Assembly (NCBI RefSeq): GCF_007677725.1
Contig: NZ_VEDF01000014.1
Location: 50,964-114,963 of the forward strand
DNA length: 64,000 nt
Source of the DNA: Pseudomonas sp. URMO17WK12:I11
GTDB taxonomy: Bacteria; Pseudomonadota; Gammaproteobacteria; Pseudomonadales; Pseudomonadaceae
Direction: 5' to 3'
The notes under the pieces are model-generated. The model saw only the letters and a list, made by a program, of their open reading frames with translations, was not told where the DNA came from and ran no database searches. A program made the translations under genes and the position numbers. Positions 42,873 through 51,287 of this stretch are shown here, piece by piece. How positions within the stretch are numbered: the stretch's first letter is position 1; each line of letters opens with the position of its first letter.

Positions 42873-43706
42873 TCAGCCGTGCGCCGTCGACCAGTCGACC
42901 CAGCCAAACTGCCAGGTCGCCAGGATCAACAGCCCAAAGACGATGCGATACCAGGCAAACGCCGCATAGCTATGATTGGCGATGAACTTGAGCAAGGCGC
43001 GCACGGCGATCATGGCGAAGATGAACGAAGTGACAAAGCCGATGGCGAACACTGGCAGATCCCCGGGCTGGAACAGGTCGCGGTACTTGTAGCCCGAGTA
43101 CACCGCGGCACCCACCATGGTGGGCATGGCCAGGAAGAACGAGAACTCGGTGGCCGCCTTGCGTGACAGGCCAAACAGCAGGCCACCGATGATGGTGGAC
43201 CCGGAGCGCGAAGTGCCAGGAATCATCGCCAGGCACTGCACGAAACCGATTTTCAAGGCGTGGCTCCAGCGCATTTCATCGACGTGCTCGACCGCCACCT
43301 GGTGCTCGCGGCGCTCGGCCCAGAGCATGATCACCCCGCCCACCACCAACGCTGCGGCCACGGTAATCGGGTTGAACAGGTACTCATGGATCAGATCGGC
43401 GAACAACACGCCCAGCACCACGGCCGGCATGAACGCGATCAGCAGGTTGCCCGTGAAACGCCGTGCCTTGGGCTGGCTGGTCAGGCCGAACACCACGTCG
43501 AGGATCTTGGCGCGAAACTCCCACACCACCGCCAGGATCGCCGCCAGCTGAATGATGATGTTGAAAGCGATCGCCCGTTCACCGCTGAAGTCGATCAGGT
43601 CGGCGACGATGATCTGGTGGCCGGTGCTGGAAATCGGCAAGAACTCCGTCAGCCCTTCGACCACGCCCAAGATGATTGCCTGAAAGGCGGTCCAAAAATC
43701 CATCAT
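42873..43706 (-). CDS. uppP: Undecaprenyl-diphosphatase
   Basis: A 277-residue inner-membrane enzyme that recycles undecaprenyl diphosphate to the carrier lipid used for cell-wall and surface polysaccharide synthesis. The conserved segments GVVEGLTEFLPISSTGH (acidic/His site) and AMIPGTSRSGSTIIGGLL (Arg loop) identify the BacA/UppP family, and the length is normal. The DUF1294 gene behind it is coupled by a one-base gap. Confidence 0.96.
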   Translation of the reverse strand: MMDFWTAFQAIILGVVEGLTEFLPISSTGHQIIVADLIDFSGERAIAFNIIIQLAAILAVVWEFRAKILDVVFGLTSQPKARRFTGNLLIAFMPAVVLGVLFADLIHEYLFNPITVAAALVVGGVIMLWAERREHQVAVEHVDEMRWSHALKIGFVQCLAMIPGTSRSGSTIIGGLLFGLSRKAATEFSFFLAMPTMVGAAVYSGYKYRDLFQPGDLPVFAIGFVTSFIFAMIAVRALLKFIANHSYAAFAWYRIVFGLLILATWQFGWVDWSTAHG

Positions 43707-44002
43707 TCCCCCGATGGAGCGCTGCTCGTTGCAGGCCCCTTATTTTTTGATGTGCTGGTGATTGCCACGCCGGGCGCGCCTTTTTACAGCGACTCCTGGG
43801 ACCGATGCCAGGGGAAAAGTTCACTGCGGCTAAAGGTTTCATCTTGCGCGGCCGAGATCCTAGCAAAGCGGTACGGTAAACACCCGCACGCCCGGTGACA
43901 AAGTTGCCAGTTACTAGCACTTAGCCATTAGTCGGGTGCCTGGCGCCGACAAAGCATGCTTGCATGTACCTGAATAACAAGAACAAGGCAGGAGTGGATT
44001 CG

Positions 44003-45637
44003 ATGAGGGCATTGAGGTCGATGTCGATCAGCCGTCGTTTGTGGCTGATCCTGGTGGTGGCGGTAGGCATGTTGCTGGTGCTGGGGCTGTTGATGCTGCG
44101 CCAGATTCACGGCGACCTGTACCAGGCCAAGGCGGAAAAGACCCGCCATGTCGTGCAGACGGCAGCGGGCGTGTTGGCTTACTACCAGGGCCTGGAGGCG
44201 GCAGGCACGCTCACTCGCGAGTTGGCCCAGCAGCAGGCCTTGCAGGTGGTGCGGGCGCTGCGTTATGACCAGAACGACTATTTCTGGATCAACGACCTGA
44301 CCCCGCGAATGGTCATGCACGCGGCCAATCCCAAGCTCGATGGCCAGGACCTTTCGGCGATTCGCGACCCGGACGGGTTTGCCGTGTTCAACGAAATGGT
44401 CGCCCTGGCCCGTGCACAAGGCGCAGGCCCGGTCGACTACCGCTGGCCCAAACCGGGCGCTAGCGATCCGGTCGCCAAGACCTCGTATATCCAGCTGTTT
44501 CAACCCTGGGGCTGGATCATCGGCTCCGGCGTATATGTCGACGATGTACAGGCCGAATTCGCCCGCCAGTTGCGCGACGCCTCGCTGCTCGGCCTGGGCA
44601 TTGCCCTGCTGATGGCCTTGGTCGTCATGCTGATCGCCCGCAGCATCGCCCGTCCGCTGCAAGCTGCCGTGCAGGCCATGGGCAACATTGCCAGCGGCGA
44701 AAGCGACCTTACCCGGCGCCTGGACACCCAGGGCCGCGACGAGATCAGTCACTTGGGCCAGCACTTCAATCAGTTCAACGGCAAGCTGCAAGGCGTGGTC
44801 GGCCAACTACAAGATGCCGCGCAGGCCCTGGCGCAGTCAGCCGGTCACGTCGGGGACAGCGCCAGCGCGGCGCAGCAGCACAGTGCCCAGCAATCGCTGC
44901 AGATGGACCAGGTGGCCACGGCGGTGAACGAGGTCACCTACGCCGTGCACGATGTGGCTGAAACAGCCAAGCAGGCCGCTGGTGAAATGCGTGCTGCGCA
45001 GCAGCAGGTCGAGCATGGGCAGGAGGCGATCCACGGCAGCTTGCAGCAGATCGATCGCCTGTCGGCAACCATCGAGCAGGCGGTGCAGGTGATCCGTGAG
45101 CTGGCCGGGCACAGCACCCGGATTGGCGGTGTGCTCGAGGTGATCCGTGCCATCGCCGAGCAGACCAATCTGCTGGCGCTGAACGCCGCCATCGAAGCCG
45201 CCCGCGCCGGCGAGCAAGGCCGAGGCTTTGCGGTGGTGGCCGACGAGGTGCGTTTGCTGGCCCAGCGCACGGCGCAATCGACCGCCGAGATCCACACCAT
45301 GATCGAGCACCTGCAAAGCCAGTCGGATGCCGCCGTCAAGGCCATCGACACCAGCAGTGAAGCATCGCACCAGACCGTCCAGCAAGCCCGTGAAGCCGGC
45401 AGCAGCCTCGAAGCCATCAGCCAGTCACTGCACAACCTCACCACGCTCAACGCCTCGATCGCCAGCGCAACCTCAGAGCAGGCCCATGTAGTCGAGGAAA
45501 TCAACCGCAACGTTCTAGACACAGCCGGTATCTCGCAACAGGCGGCCGAAGCGGCGCGACAGTCCAGCGATGCAGGGGTGGCGCTGGGACGCCTGAACGA
45601 CCAGCTGGAACAGCTGCTGCGCCAGTTCCGCGTCTGA
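44003..45637 (+). CDS. Methyl-accepting chemotaxis protein with Cache domain
   Basis: A 544-residue chemoreceptor. Two membrane helices bracket a periplasmic single-Cache domain (YDQNDYFWINDLTPRMVMHAANPKLDG ... QPWGWIIGSGVYVDDV), a fold that often binds small organic acids. A HAMP domain and a long coiled coil follow, with the conserved signalling tip EVIRAIAEQTNLLALNAAIEAARAGEQGRGFAVVADEVR. AGGAG eight bases before the ATG at 44003 selects this start over 43964. The ligand is not readable. The gene is monocistronic, with 296 bases of upstream sequence containing no other frame. Confidence 0.93.
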   Translation: MRALRSMSISRRLWLILVVAVGMLLVLGLLMLRQIHGDLYQAKAEKTRHVVQTAAGVLAYYQGLEAAGTLTRELAQQQALQVVRALRYDQNDYFWINDLTPRMVMHAANPKLDGQDLSAIRDPDGFAVFNEMVALARAQGAGPVDYRWPKPGASDPVAKTSYIQLFQPWGWIIGSGVYVDDVQAEFARQLRDASLLGLGIALLMALVVMLIARSIARPLQAAVQAMGNIASGESDLTRRLDTQGRDEISHLGQHFNQFNGKLQGVVGQLQDAAQALAQSAGHVGDSASAAQQHSAQQSLQMDQVATAVNEVTYAVHDVAETAKQAAGEMRAAQQQVEHGQEAIHGSLQQIDRLSATIEQAVQVIRELAGHSTRIGGVLEVIRAIAEQTNLLALNAAIEAARAGEQGRGFAVVADEVRLLAQRTAQSTAEIHTMIEHLQSQSDAAVKAIDTSSEASHQTVQQAREAGSSLEAISQSLHNLTTLNASIASATSEQAHVVEEINRNVLDTAGISQQAAEAARQSSDAGVALGRLNDQLEQLLRQFRV

Positions 45638-45756
45638 CGCGCGGCGGCAACGGCCCGCGACGCCAACGGCTGGCGCGCGGGCCAAAGCCGCACGCGCCTA
45701 CACCTGCCGGCCAGCACAGGCTACAATCGCCGCCCTCCCCCCGCCAAGGATCGCCG

Positions 45757-46323
45757 ATGTCCGGCCTTGAACTCATCGCCGCCGTGCTCGGCATCACTGC
45801 CGTCTGGCTCACCGTCAAACAGAACGCCTGGTGCTGGCCGATCGGCCTGGCTGCGGTGCTGATCTATGCCGAGTTGTTCTTCGAGGTGAAGCTGTATTCC
45901 GGCATGTTGCTGCAAGGCGCCTATGCATTGTTGCAGCTGTATGGCTGGTGGCAATGGAAGCGCCCCGGCCGCGTCGAGGACGCCCGACGCGTGTCGCGCT
46001 TGCCGGCAGCGGCGCTGGCATTGGGTTTGCTCGGTGGGCTGGTGCTGAGCGTGGCGCTTGGCGCGGGCATGTCGACGTGGACCGATGCCGCCCTGCCGTG
46101 GCTGGACGCGACGTTGACCGGGTTCAGCCTGGTGGCGCAGTTGTGGATGGCGCAAAAGCGCCTGCAATGCTGGCCCCTGTGGATGCTGATCGATGTCGCC
46201 TACGTCGGGCAGTACCTGCACCAGGGGTTGTATTTCACTGCAGGCTTCTTCGTCGTACTGACCGTCATCGCGGTGCGCGGCTGGCTGGAATGGCGCCGTG
46301 ACCCGGCCCTGGTGCACGGATGA
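45757..46323 (+). CDS. pnuC: Nicotinamide riboside transporter PnuC
   Basis: A 188-residue inner-membrane transporter with about seven helices. NAWCWPIGLAAVLIYAELFFEVKLYSGMLLQGAYALLQLYGWWQW and the later QLWMAQKRLQCWPLWMLIDVAYVGQYLHQGLYFTAG form the PnuC substrate region. It imports nicotinamide riboside down its gradient, pulled by phosphorylation inside. Its stop overlaps the start of a NadR-like kinase gene by four bases, which matches that model. Confidence 0.94.
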   Translation: MSGLELIAAVLGITAVWLTVKQNAWCWPIGLAAVLIYAELFFEVKLYSGMLLQGAYALLQLYGWWQWKRPGRVEDARRVSRLPAAALALGLLGGLVLSVALGAGMSTWTDAALPWLDATLTGFSLVAQLWMAQKRLQCWPLWMLIDVAYVGQYLHQGLYFTAGFFVVLTVIAVRGWLEWRRDPALVHG

Positions 46324-46871
46324 AAGTGGTGGTGCTGTGCGGCCCGGAGTCGAGCGGCAAAAGCTGGCTCAGCGGCGAAATCCAAGGCCATTTCGGCGGC
46401 GTCGTGGTGCCTGAATACGTGCGCCACTTCATCGACGAGCAAGGTCGTGACACGTGCTACGCCGACATCCCGAGCATCGCTCAGGGGCAATTGGCATGGG
46501 AAGACCATGCCCGCCAGCAAGCGCCCGAGCTGCTGATTCTCGATACCCACTTGCTGAGCAACATGCTCTGGAGCCAGGCGTTGTTCGGCGACTGCCCCAT
46601 CTGGCTGGAACAGGCCCTGCTCACCCGCCATTATCACTTGCACCTGCTGCTGAGCCCGCAGGGGGTGGGCTGGGTCGACGACGGCCAGCGCAGCCAGCCA
46701 GCCCTTGCGGACCGCCAGGCTTTTTTTGAAGCCAGCCGTCGATGGCTGATAGGCCACGGGCAAAACTTTCAGGTCATCGAAGGCGGCTGGCCGCAGCGCA
46801 GTGCAACGGCCCTGCAGGCGATACAGCACTTGTTGCACGGCAAATTACCGGTTTGTCCTACGGAGTGTTAA
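46320..46871 (+). CDS. nadR: NadR-like ribosylnicotinamide kinase (AAA ATPase domain)
   Basis: A 183-residue P-loop protein beginning MKVVVLCGPESSGKSWLSGEI, with the Walker A GPESSGKS and the segment EYVRHFIDEQG. It corresponds to the C-terminal kinase domain of NadR alone, without the DNA-binding and adenylyltransferase domains of the enteric protein. It would phosphorylate incoming nicotinamide riboside and so trap it. Four-base overlap with pnuC shows translation coupling. Confidence 0.9.
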   Translation: MKVVVLCGPESSGKSWLSGEIQGHFGGVVVPEYVRHFIDEQGRDTCYADIPSIAQGQLAWEDHARQQAPELLILDTHLLSNMLWSQALFGDCPIWLEQALLTRHYHLHLLLSPQGVGWVDDGQRSQPALADRQAFFEASRRWLIGHGQNFQVIEGGWPQRSATALQAIQHLLHGKLPVCPTEC

Positions 46872-47099
46872 TGCGGTGACACACATGCCCCACGCTAACC
46901 CTCTGTATTCAATGTGCAATGCGCCTGGCCTGCACAAGTGTCAAGCGTGTGAAACATTCGTGAAAACCTCCGGGATGTCAGGCGCCTGCTAGGCAAAACG
47001 CCATCGGTCAGGAAAGGTGTCTCAGCGCTGATACAGGAAAACCCTCGGTGAAGTCAGCTAGGTGCTGCAACCGCTTGATTCACATGCAATAAACAAAAG

Positions 47100-47115
47100 C
47101 GGCACACATTTCGCT
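47100..47115 (+). promoter_or_regulatory. Possible sigma-54 promoter of the fap operon
   Basis: CGGCACACATTTCGCT has the GG-N10-GC core and GGCAC of the -24 element, but the -12 element is TCGC instead of TTGC. It lies 53 bases before fapA. The rest of the 296-base upstream region holds no gene. The match is moderate only. Confidence 0.4.
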
Positions 47116-47167
47116 CTACTCCCTCGCAACGCTGAACAGACCAGCGCTCGAGGAAGGAGTAGCCGCC

Positions 47168-47599
47168 ATGGGGAAACTGGATAAAGGCATCGCTGGCCTG
47201 CTGCTGGTCGGATGTGGATGGGCAGCGGTGCTGCCGGCATTGGCTGACAACGGCATCATCACCATCACCCGCGATGTGCAGCCGCGCATGGCCGTGCGCG
47301 CACCGCTGGCGCCCGACCCCTACCCTACCACCGCCAATGCCAATCCCGTGACGTATGTGGTCAAGCAGACCAACGAGCTCAGTGACGGCGACTTCGCCAA
47401 CATCACCAGCGGTACCGGCATCTCCTCGTTGATCACCCAGCAGACCAACAACCTCGGCGGCAACATTGGCAACCAGACGCAATTGCCAAACATGGCCGCT
47501 GGGCGTGGCACGGGCGGTGGCAATGGCATTGCCAACATGGTCAATTCCAGCGTGCAACGCGGCCTGGCCCCGTTGCAGATCCTCACCGGAGGCAAATGA
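47168..47599 (+). CDS. fapA: Fap amyloid operon protein FapA
   Basis: A 143-residue exported protein, first gene of the functional-amyloid operon. A signal peptide ends near LPALADN. The mature part holds a disordered Pro/Ala segment and the Gln/Asn-rich block NEL SDGDFANITSGTGISSLITQQTNNLGGNIGNQTQLPN, a motif related to the amyloid repeats of FapB and FapC. FapA affects the FapB-to-FapC ratio in the fibre and may act as a chaperone. AAGGAG eight bases before the ATG sets the start. Confidence 0.9.
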   Translation: MGKLDKGIAGLLLVGCGWAAVLPALADNGIITITRDVQPRMAVRAPLAPDPYPTTANANPVTYVVKQTNELSDGDFANITSGTGISSLITQQTNNLGGNIGNQTQLPNMAAGRGTGGGNGIANMVNSSVQRGLAPLQILTGGK

Positions 47600-47600
47600 G

Positions 47601-48179
47601 ATGAGGATCACGCTGCTTGTGCTGACCCTGCTGGGCAGCGCCTCGGCGCTGGCGCAATCGCCAGTCCCGCAGATCAACGACGCCACCATCGACAATTCCG
47701 GTGCCCGCTACCAGGGCAACTTCAGCGTCAACCAGGCTGCCGGCGATCAACAGCAACAGGCCAACGCCCGCGCCCTGTCCAGCGGTGATGCAGCACGCGC
47801 GACCACACAGATTCAACAGCGCCAGCAGGCCATCGTCGACCCCAACATGGGCGCGCGCGCCAGCATCCAAGGCGACGCCTTCAGCAACGGTAGTGGTGCC
47901 TTGGGCGTGAACCAAAGCGCCGGCGCCGCGACCCAACAGGCCAACGCCCTGCGCATCAGCATCAGTACACAACCGCAAAGCATCGACGACAGCGTCCTTC
48001 TGCAGCAGAACGTGGCGCTGGTCAACAACTCCGATCCAGCTGATACCTCGCCCGGCTATCGCCAGGTCACCACCGGTGATCAGGCGTTCACCGGTAGCCG
48101 TGGGGTCATTCAGCTGAATCAGAGCGCTGGGGTGGGCAACCAGACGGCAAACACCCTGAGCGTAAGGGTCGCGAACTGA
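47601..48179 (+). CDS. fapB: Minor amyloid subunit/nucleator FapB
   Basis: A 192-residue exported protein starting one base after the fapA stop. After the signal peptide it carries imperfect repeats of the form GNFSVNQAAGDQQQQANARALS, GALGVNQSAGAATQQANALRIS and GVIQLNQSAGVGNQTANTLSVRV, the amyloid strands of this family. FapB is thought to seed FapC fibre growth. No cysteine is present. The three repeats are separated by short linkers, unlike FapC with its very long linker. Confidence 0.92.
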   Translation: MRITLLVLTLLGSASALAQSPVPQINDATIDNSGARYQGNFSVNQAAGDQQQQANARALSSGDAARATTQIQQRQQAIVDPNMGARASIQGDAFSNGSGALGVNQSAGAATQQANALRISISTQPQSIDDSVLLQQNVALVNNSDPADTSPGYRQVTTGDQAFTGSRGVIQLNQSAGVGNQTANTLSVRVAN

Positions 48180-48226
48180 CCCGGACAGGTAAAGAACAAC
48201 ACTTAACCTACACACGGAGAGACACC

Positions 48227-49708
48227 ATGAAACCTTCGATGGCACTCAAGCCTCTGGTTTTCGCAATTGCTGCGGTCATGGCTGTTGCTGCACAAGCGGG
48301 CCAGAACGATCGTCGTGGCAATGGCTACAACTACACCCCACCCGCCCGTGCAGTGCTGACCGATGCCACGGCCAACGCCAATGACGGGCAGCGCAGCACC
48401 GGTAACACCATCAATAACCAGGGCACCATCAACGAAGCCGAAATGAGCAGCTCCGGCACCGGTGCCAGTGGCAACGTCGGCGTCAACGTCGCGGCCGGTA
48501 ATGGCAACCAGCAGGCCAACGCCTCGGCCATTGCCAATACTGCCTCCGACAACGCAGCCATCGACAACAGCTTCGTGTTCGGCACCTCCAATGCCACTGC
48601 CGAAATCACCCAGCGCAGCAATGGCAACAAGGTCAACAACTGGGGTACGCAAAGCTCGGCCGTCATGAGCGGCTCTGCTGAAGGCAGCAGTGGTAACGTG
48701 GGGATCAACATCGCCGGCGGCGACCTCAACCAGCAGAAAAACAGCATGGCGATCGCCAACAACTCGGCGGCCATCGGCAATTCCACTGCTACCGCTTCGG
48801 CCAACCAGACTGGCCCTGGCCTGGAAGTGAACAACGCTGCCGACCGCACCTACACCGTCGACACGCTGACCTTCACCACCTCCTCCAGCGGCTCGGCTTC
48901 GCGCAGCGGCTCGTACGATGCCAGCGTCGACAAGAACGCCAGCGCCAGCTACAGCGCCTCGGGCAGCAACAGCAGCAGCGCCAGCGGCTCGCACAACAGC
49001 AGCTCCAGCGGCTCTACCAGCCTGACCGCCAGTGGCTCGAACAGCAGCAGCGCAAGCGGCAGCAACAGCGCCAGCGCCAGCGGCTCGAACAACTGGGCAG
49101 CCAACGGCTCTGCCAGCAGCGACCACAGTTCGTCGTCCAACACTACCCTCAGCGCCTCGCTCGATGCCAGCGCCAACGGCAGTGCTTCGTCGTCGCAGAC
49201 CTTCGGCAACTTCACCCGCTCGCAAAACTCGGACTTCGACAACTCGCTCAGCGCATCCTTGGACGCGTCGGTCGACAAGTCGCATGAGTCGGCGAGCAAT
49301 TCGTCGTTCGACAAGTCGCTGAGCGCCTCTTTCGACCGTGCCTACGATTCTTCGTATGACCGTAGCCGCGACTCGTCCTACGACAAGGCGCGTGATACCT
49401 CCTACGAGAAAGCCAACGCCTCGGCATGGGACAAAGCCAACGAGTCGGCCTACGACAAAGCTGGCGAAACGGCCTCGCAGTCTTCGGACAGCATCTCCAA
49501 GAGCTTCAGCGAGTCTAGCGAGTTTGCCCTGAGCAACACCGTGTCGTTCCAGGTGCTGACCCCTACCGGCTGGGCCAACCCAGTCACCAATACCGCAACC
49601 CTCAGCGGTTCGGTCAATGGCGGCAGTGGCAACCTGGGCGTCAACGTGGCAGCCGGTGTGGGCAACCAGCAGAGCAACTCGCTGGCCATCTCCAACACCT
49701 CGATGTAA
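48227..49708 (+). CDS. fapC: Major functional amyloid subunit FapC
   Basis: A 493-residue secreted protein that forms the main part of Fap fibrils in the biofilm matrix. Three amyloid repeats end in GNVGVNVAAGNGNQQANASAIAN, GNVGINIAGGDLNQQKNSMAIAN and GNLGVNVAAGVGNQQSNSLAIS. Between repeats 2 and 3 lies a linker of some 230 residues: first Ser/Gly/Asn-rich (SGSNSSSASGSHNSSSSGS), then a run of (S)YDKAxDxS units. No cysteine is seen in the mature chain. The signal peptide ends AVAAQAG. A strong hairpin follows the gene. Linker length is known to vary widely in this family. Confidence 0.94.
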   Translation: MKPSMALKPLVFAIAAVMAVAAQAGQNDRRGNGYNYTPPARAVLTDATANANDGQRSTGNTINNQGTINEAEMSSSGTGASGNVGVNVAAGNGNQQANASAIANTASDNAAIDNSFVFGTSNATAEITQRSNGNKVNNWGTQSSAVMSGSAEGSSGNVGINIAGGDLNQQKNSMAIANNSAAIGNSTATASANQTGPGLEVNNAADRTYTVDTLTFTTSSSGSASRSGSYDASVDKNASASYSASGSNSSSASGSHNSSSSGSTSLTASGSNSSSASGSNSASASGSNNWAANGSASSDHSSSSNTTLSASLDASANGSASSSQTFGNFTRSQNSDFDNSLSASLDASVDKSHESASNSSFDKSLSASFDRAYDSSYDRSRDSSYDKARDTSYEKANASAWDKANESAYDKAGETASQSSDSISKSFSESSEFALSNTVSFQVLTPTGWANPVTNTATLSGSVNGGSGNLGVNVAAGVGNQQSNSLAISNTSM

Positions 49709-49718
49709 CAGCGCCGGT

Positions 49719-49744
49719 CCAGAGGCTCCCTACGGGGAGCCTCT
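49719..49744 (+). terminator. Strong hairpin between fapC and fapD
   Basis: CAGAGGCTCCC and GGGAGCCTCTG form a perfect 11-pair stem with a TACG loop, starting ten bases after the fapC stop. The next bases are TCTAACAAG, without a T run. Inside an operon such a hairpin would protect the fapABC message or attenuate fapDEF. Confidence 0.75.
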
Positions 49745-49777
49745 GTCTAACAAGAAAAAGACAGGGGGGCGTGGAGC

Positions 49778-50458
49778 ATGCGTATTTTCGCCTTGGCATT
49801 GTTGCTGAGCCTTGCCGCTACCGGCGAAGCCTCGCAAATGCCGTTGTCCGTGCTGCCAGGCGGTGCAGTGATCTACAAACCGATCCAGAGCATCCGCGAA
49901 CGCAAGTTCGTCGACCTGGTTCAGCAAAAGACCGATTTCAGCTGCGGTGCAGCGTCGCTGGCGACCATTCTGCGTCAGGCCTACTGGCTCGATGTCGATG
50001 AGCACCAGGTGATCGAGGGCATGTTGGCCCACGCCAACCAGGACCTGGTCCGCACCCAGGGTTTCTCGATGCTCGACATGAAGAAATACGTCGAAAGCCT
50101 GGGCATGCGCGCACGTGGCTACAAAGTGGCACCCGACACCCTGCACAGCATCCGCATCCCGGTGGTGGTGCTGATGGACATTCGTGGCTACAAGCACTTC
50201 GTGGTCATGCAGAAAGTCGACCGTGGCTGGGTCTACATCGGCGACCCGGTACTGGGCCACAAACGCTTCAAGCTCGATGATTTCGTCAAGGGCTGGAACG
50301 GCATCATCTTCGCCGTGATCGGCCAAGGCTACGACAAGCAGAACGTCCTGCTCGATCCACCCTTGCCCCTGAGCGCCAAGGGCCAGGTCAGCAACTTCAA
50401 ACCGGTACAGGACGCAGAGCTGATGGACTTCGGGTTCATCCAGAGCGACTTCTTCTAA
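49778..50458 (+). CDS. fapD: Fap system C39-type cysteine protease FapD
   Basis: A 226-residue exported protein of the peptidase C39 family. The catalytic Cys lies in KTDFSCGAASLATILRQAYW and the His and Asp in YKHFVVMQKVDRGWVYIGDPVLG. FapD is essential for Fap secretion, probably by processing or handling subunits in the periplasm. GGGGGCG before the ATG at 49778 provides the ribosome site. It begins 34 bases after the hairpin behind fapC. Confidence 0.93.
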   Translation: MRIFALALLLSLAATGEASQMPLSVLPGGAVIYKPIQSIRERKFVDLVQQKTDFSCGAASLATILRQAYWLDVDEHQVIEGMLAHANQDLVRTQGFSMLDMKKYVESLGMRARGYKVAPDTLHSIRIPVVVLMDIRGYKHFVVMQKVDRGWVYIGDPVLGHKRFKLDDFVKGWNGIIFAVIGQGYDKQNVLLDPPLPLSAKGQVSNFKPVQDAELMDFGFIQSDFF

Positions 50459-50490
50459 CGCTGTAGGGCATGACGCTTCAGGAGCACCTC

Positions 50491-51240
50491 ATGAAGACTT
50501 CCCTGTGGCTGGCAGCCGTGTGCCTGGCCGCCAGCCTGCCAACCCAGGCAGAGACATTCAAACCGATCGAATTGAAAGATCAGGAGCTGGCCGGCTTGCG
50601 CGGGCGCTACGTGATGCCCGGACGCATCGTCAGCTTCGGCATCGTCATGACCAGCACCTGGCAGAACGCCAATGGTCAGGTGATCGGTGCGACGTCGACC
50701 ATGCAGGTTCAGCAATCGACCATCACCCCGCAGTTCTACGTGTCGATGATCGATGAACATGGCGCTGGCGTCGCTAACGCCTCGGGGACCCCGGGCACCG
50801 GGACGGTCACCGGCGGCAGCGGCCTGAACACCACCGAGGGGGTGACCCAGGTGGTGCGCGCCGCCGGCGATTTCAACATGGCCCACAACAATGTCGACAT
50901 CAACGTCAGCAAGGGCGACCAGGCGCCGGCCACCCAGCCGCAGGGCCAGGCGTTGGCGGCGGGCGGCACCCTGGTGGGCGCCAACGGCGCCGGGACAATG
51001 AGCGTCTCGGCCGGCAGCGCAGGCGTGCAGATGAACATCGTCGCCAGCGCCAACCAGGGCAGCAGCCTGCAGCGCCTGGGCCAGGGTGGGCTGATGCAGA
51101 ACACCACGTTGCTAGGCTCCAGCAACCGTGTCAGCAACCTCACCTCGCTCAATGTGGTACTGCGCGACAGCCCAGCGGCAAGCGGAGGCGTCAGCGCCAA
51201 TCTGGATCAACTCAAAGGGCTTCGCAATCTCGGATACTGA
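50491..51240 (+). CDS. fapE: Fap minor fibre component FapE
   Basis: A 249-residue exported protein. A signal peptide (LAAVCLAASLPTQA) is followed by KPIELKDQELAGLRGRYVMPGRIVSFGIVMTSTW, the conserved opening of FapE. A Gly/Ala/Thr-rich middle and a C-terminal strand-rich region follow. FapE is a minor, extracellular part of the fibre and needed for its assembly. AGGAGC before the ATG at 50491 selects this start over a TTG/ATG further upstream. Confidence 0.9.
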   Translation: MKTSLWLAAVCLAASLPTQAETFKPIELKDQELAGLRGRYVMPGRIVSFGIVMTSTWQNANGQVIGATSTMQVQQSTITPQFYVSMIDEHGAGVANASGTPGTGTVTGGSGLNTTEGVTQVVRAAGDFNMAHNNVDINVSKGDQAPATQPQGQALAAGGTLVGANGAGTMSVSAGSAGVQMNIVASANQGSSLQRLGQGGLMQNTTLLGSSNRVSNLTSLNVVLRDSPAASGGVSANLDQLKGLRNLGY

Positions 51241-51287
51241 TCTACGCTCAAGTCTCATCGTATGCAGTCAGAAGGGACGACGAATCC

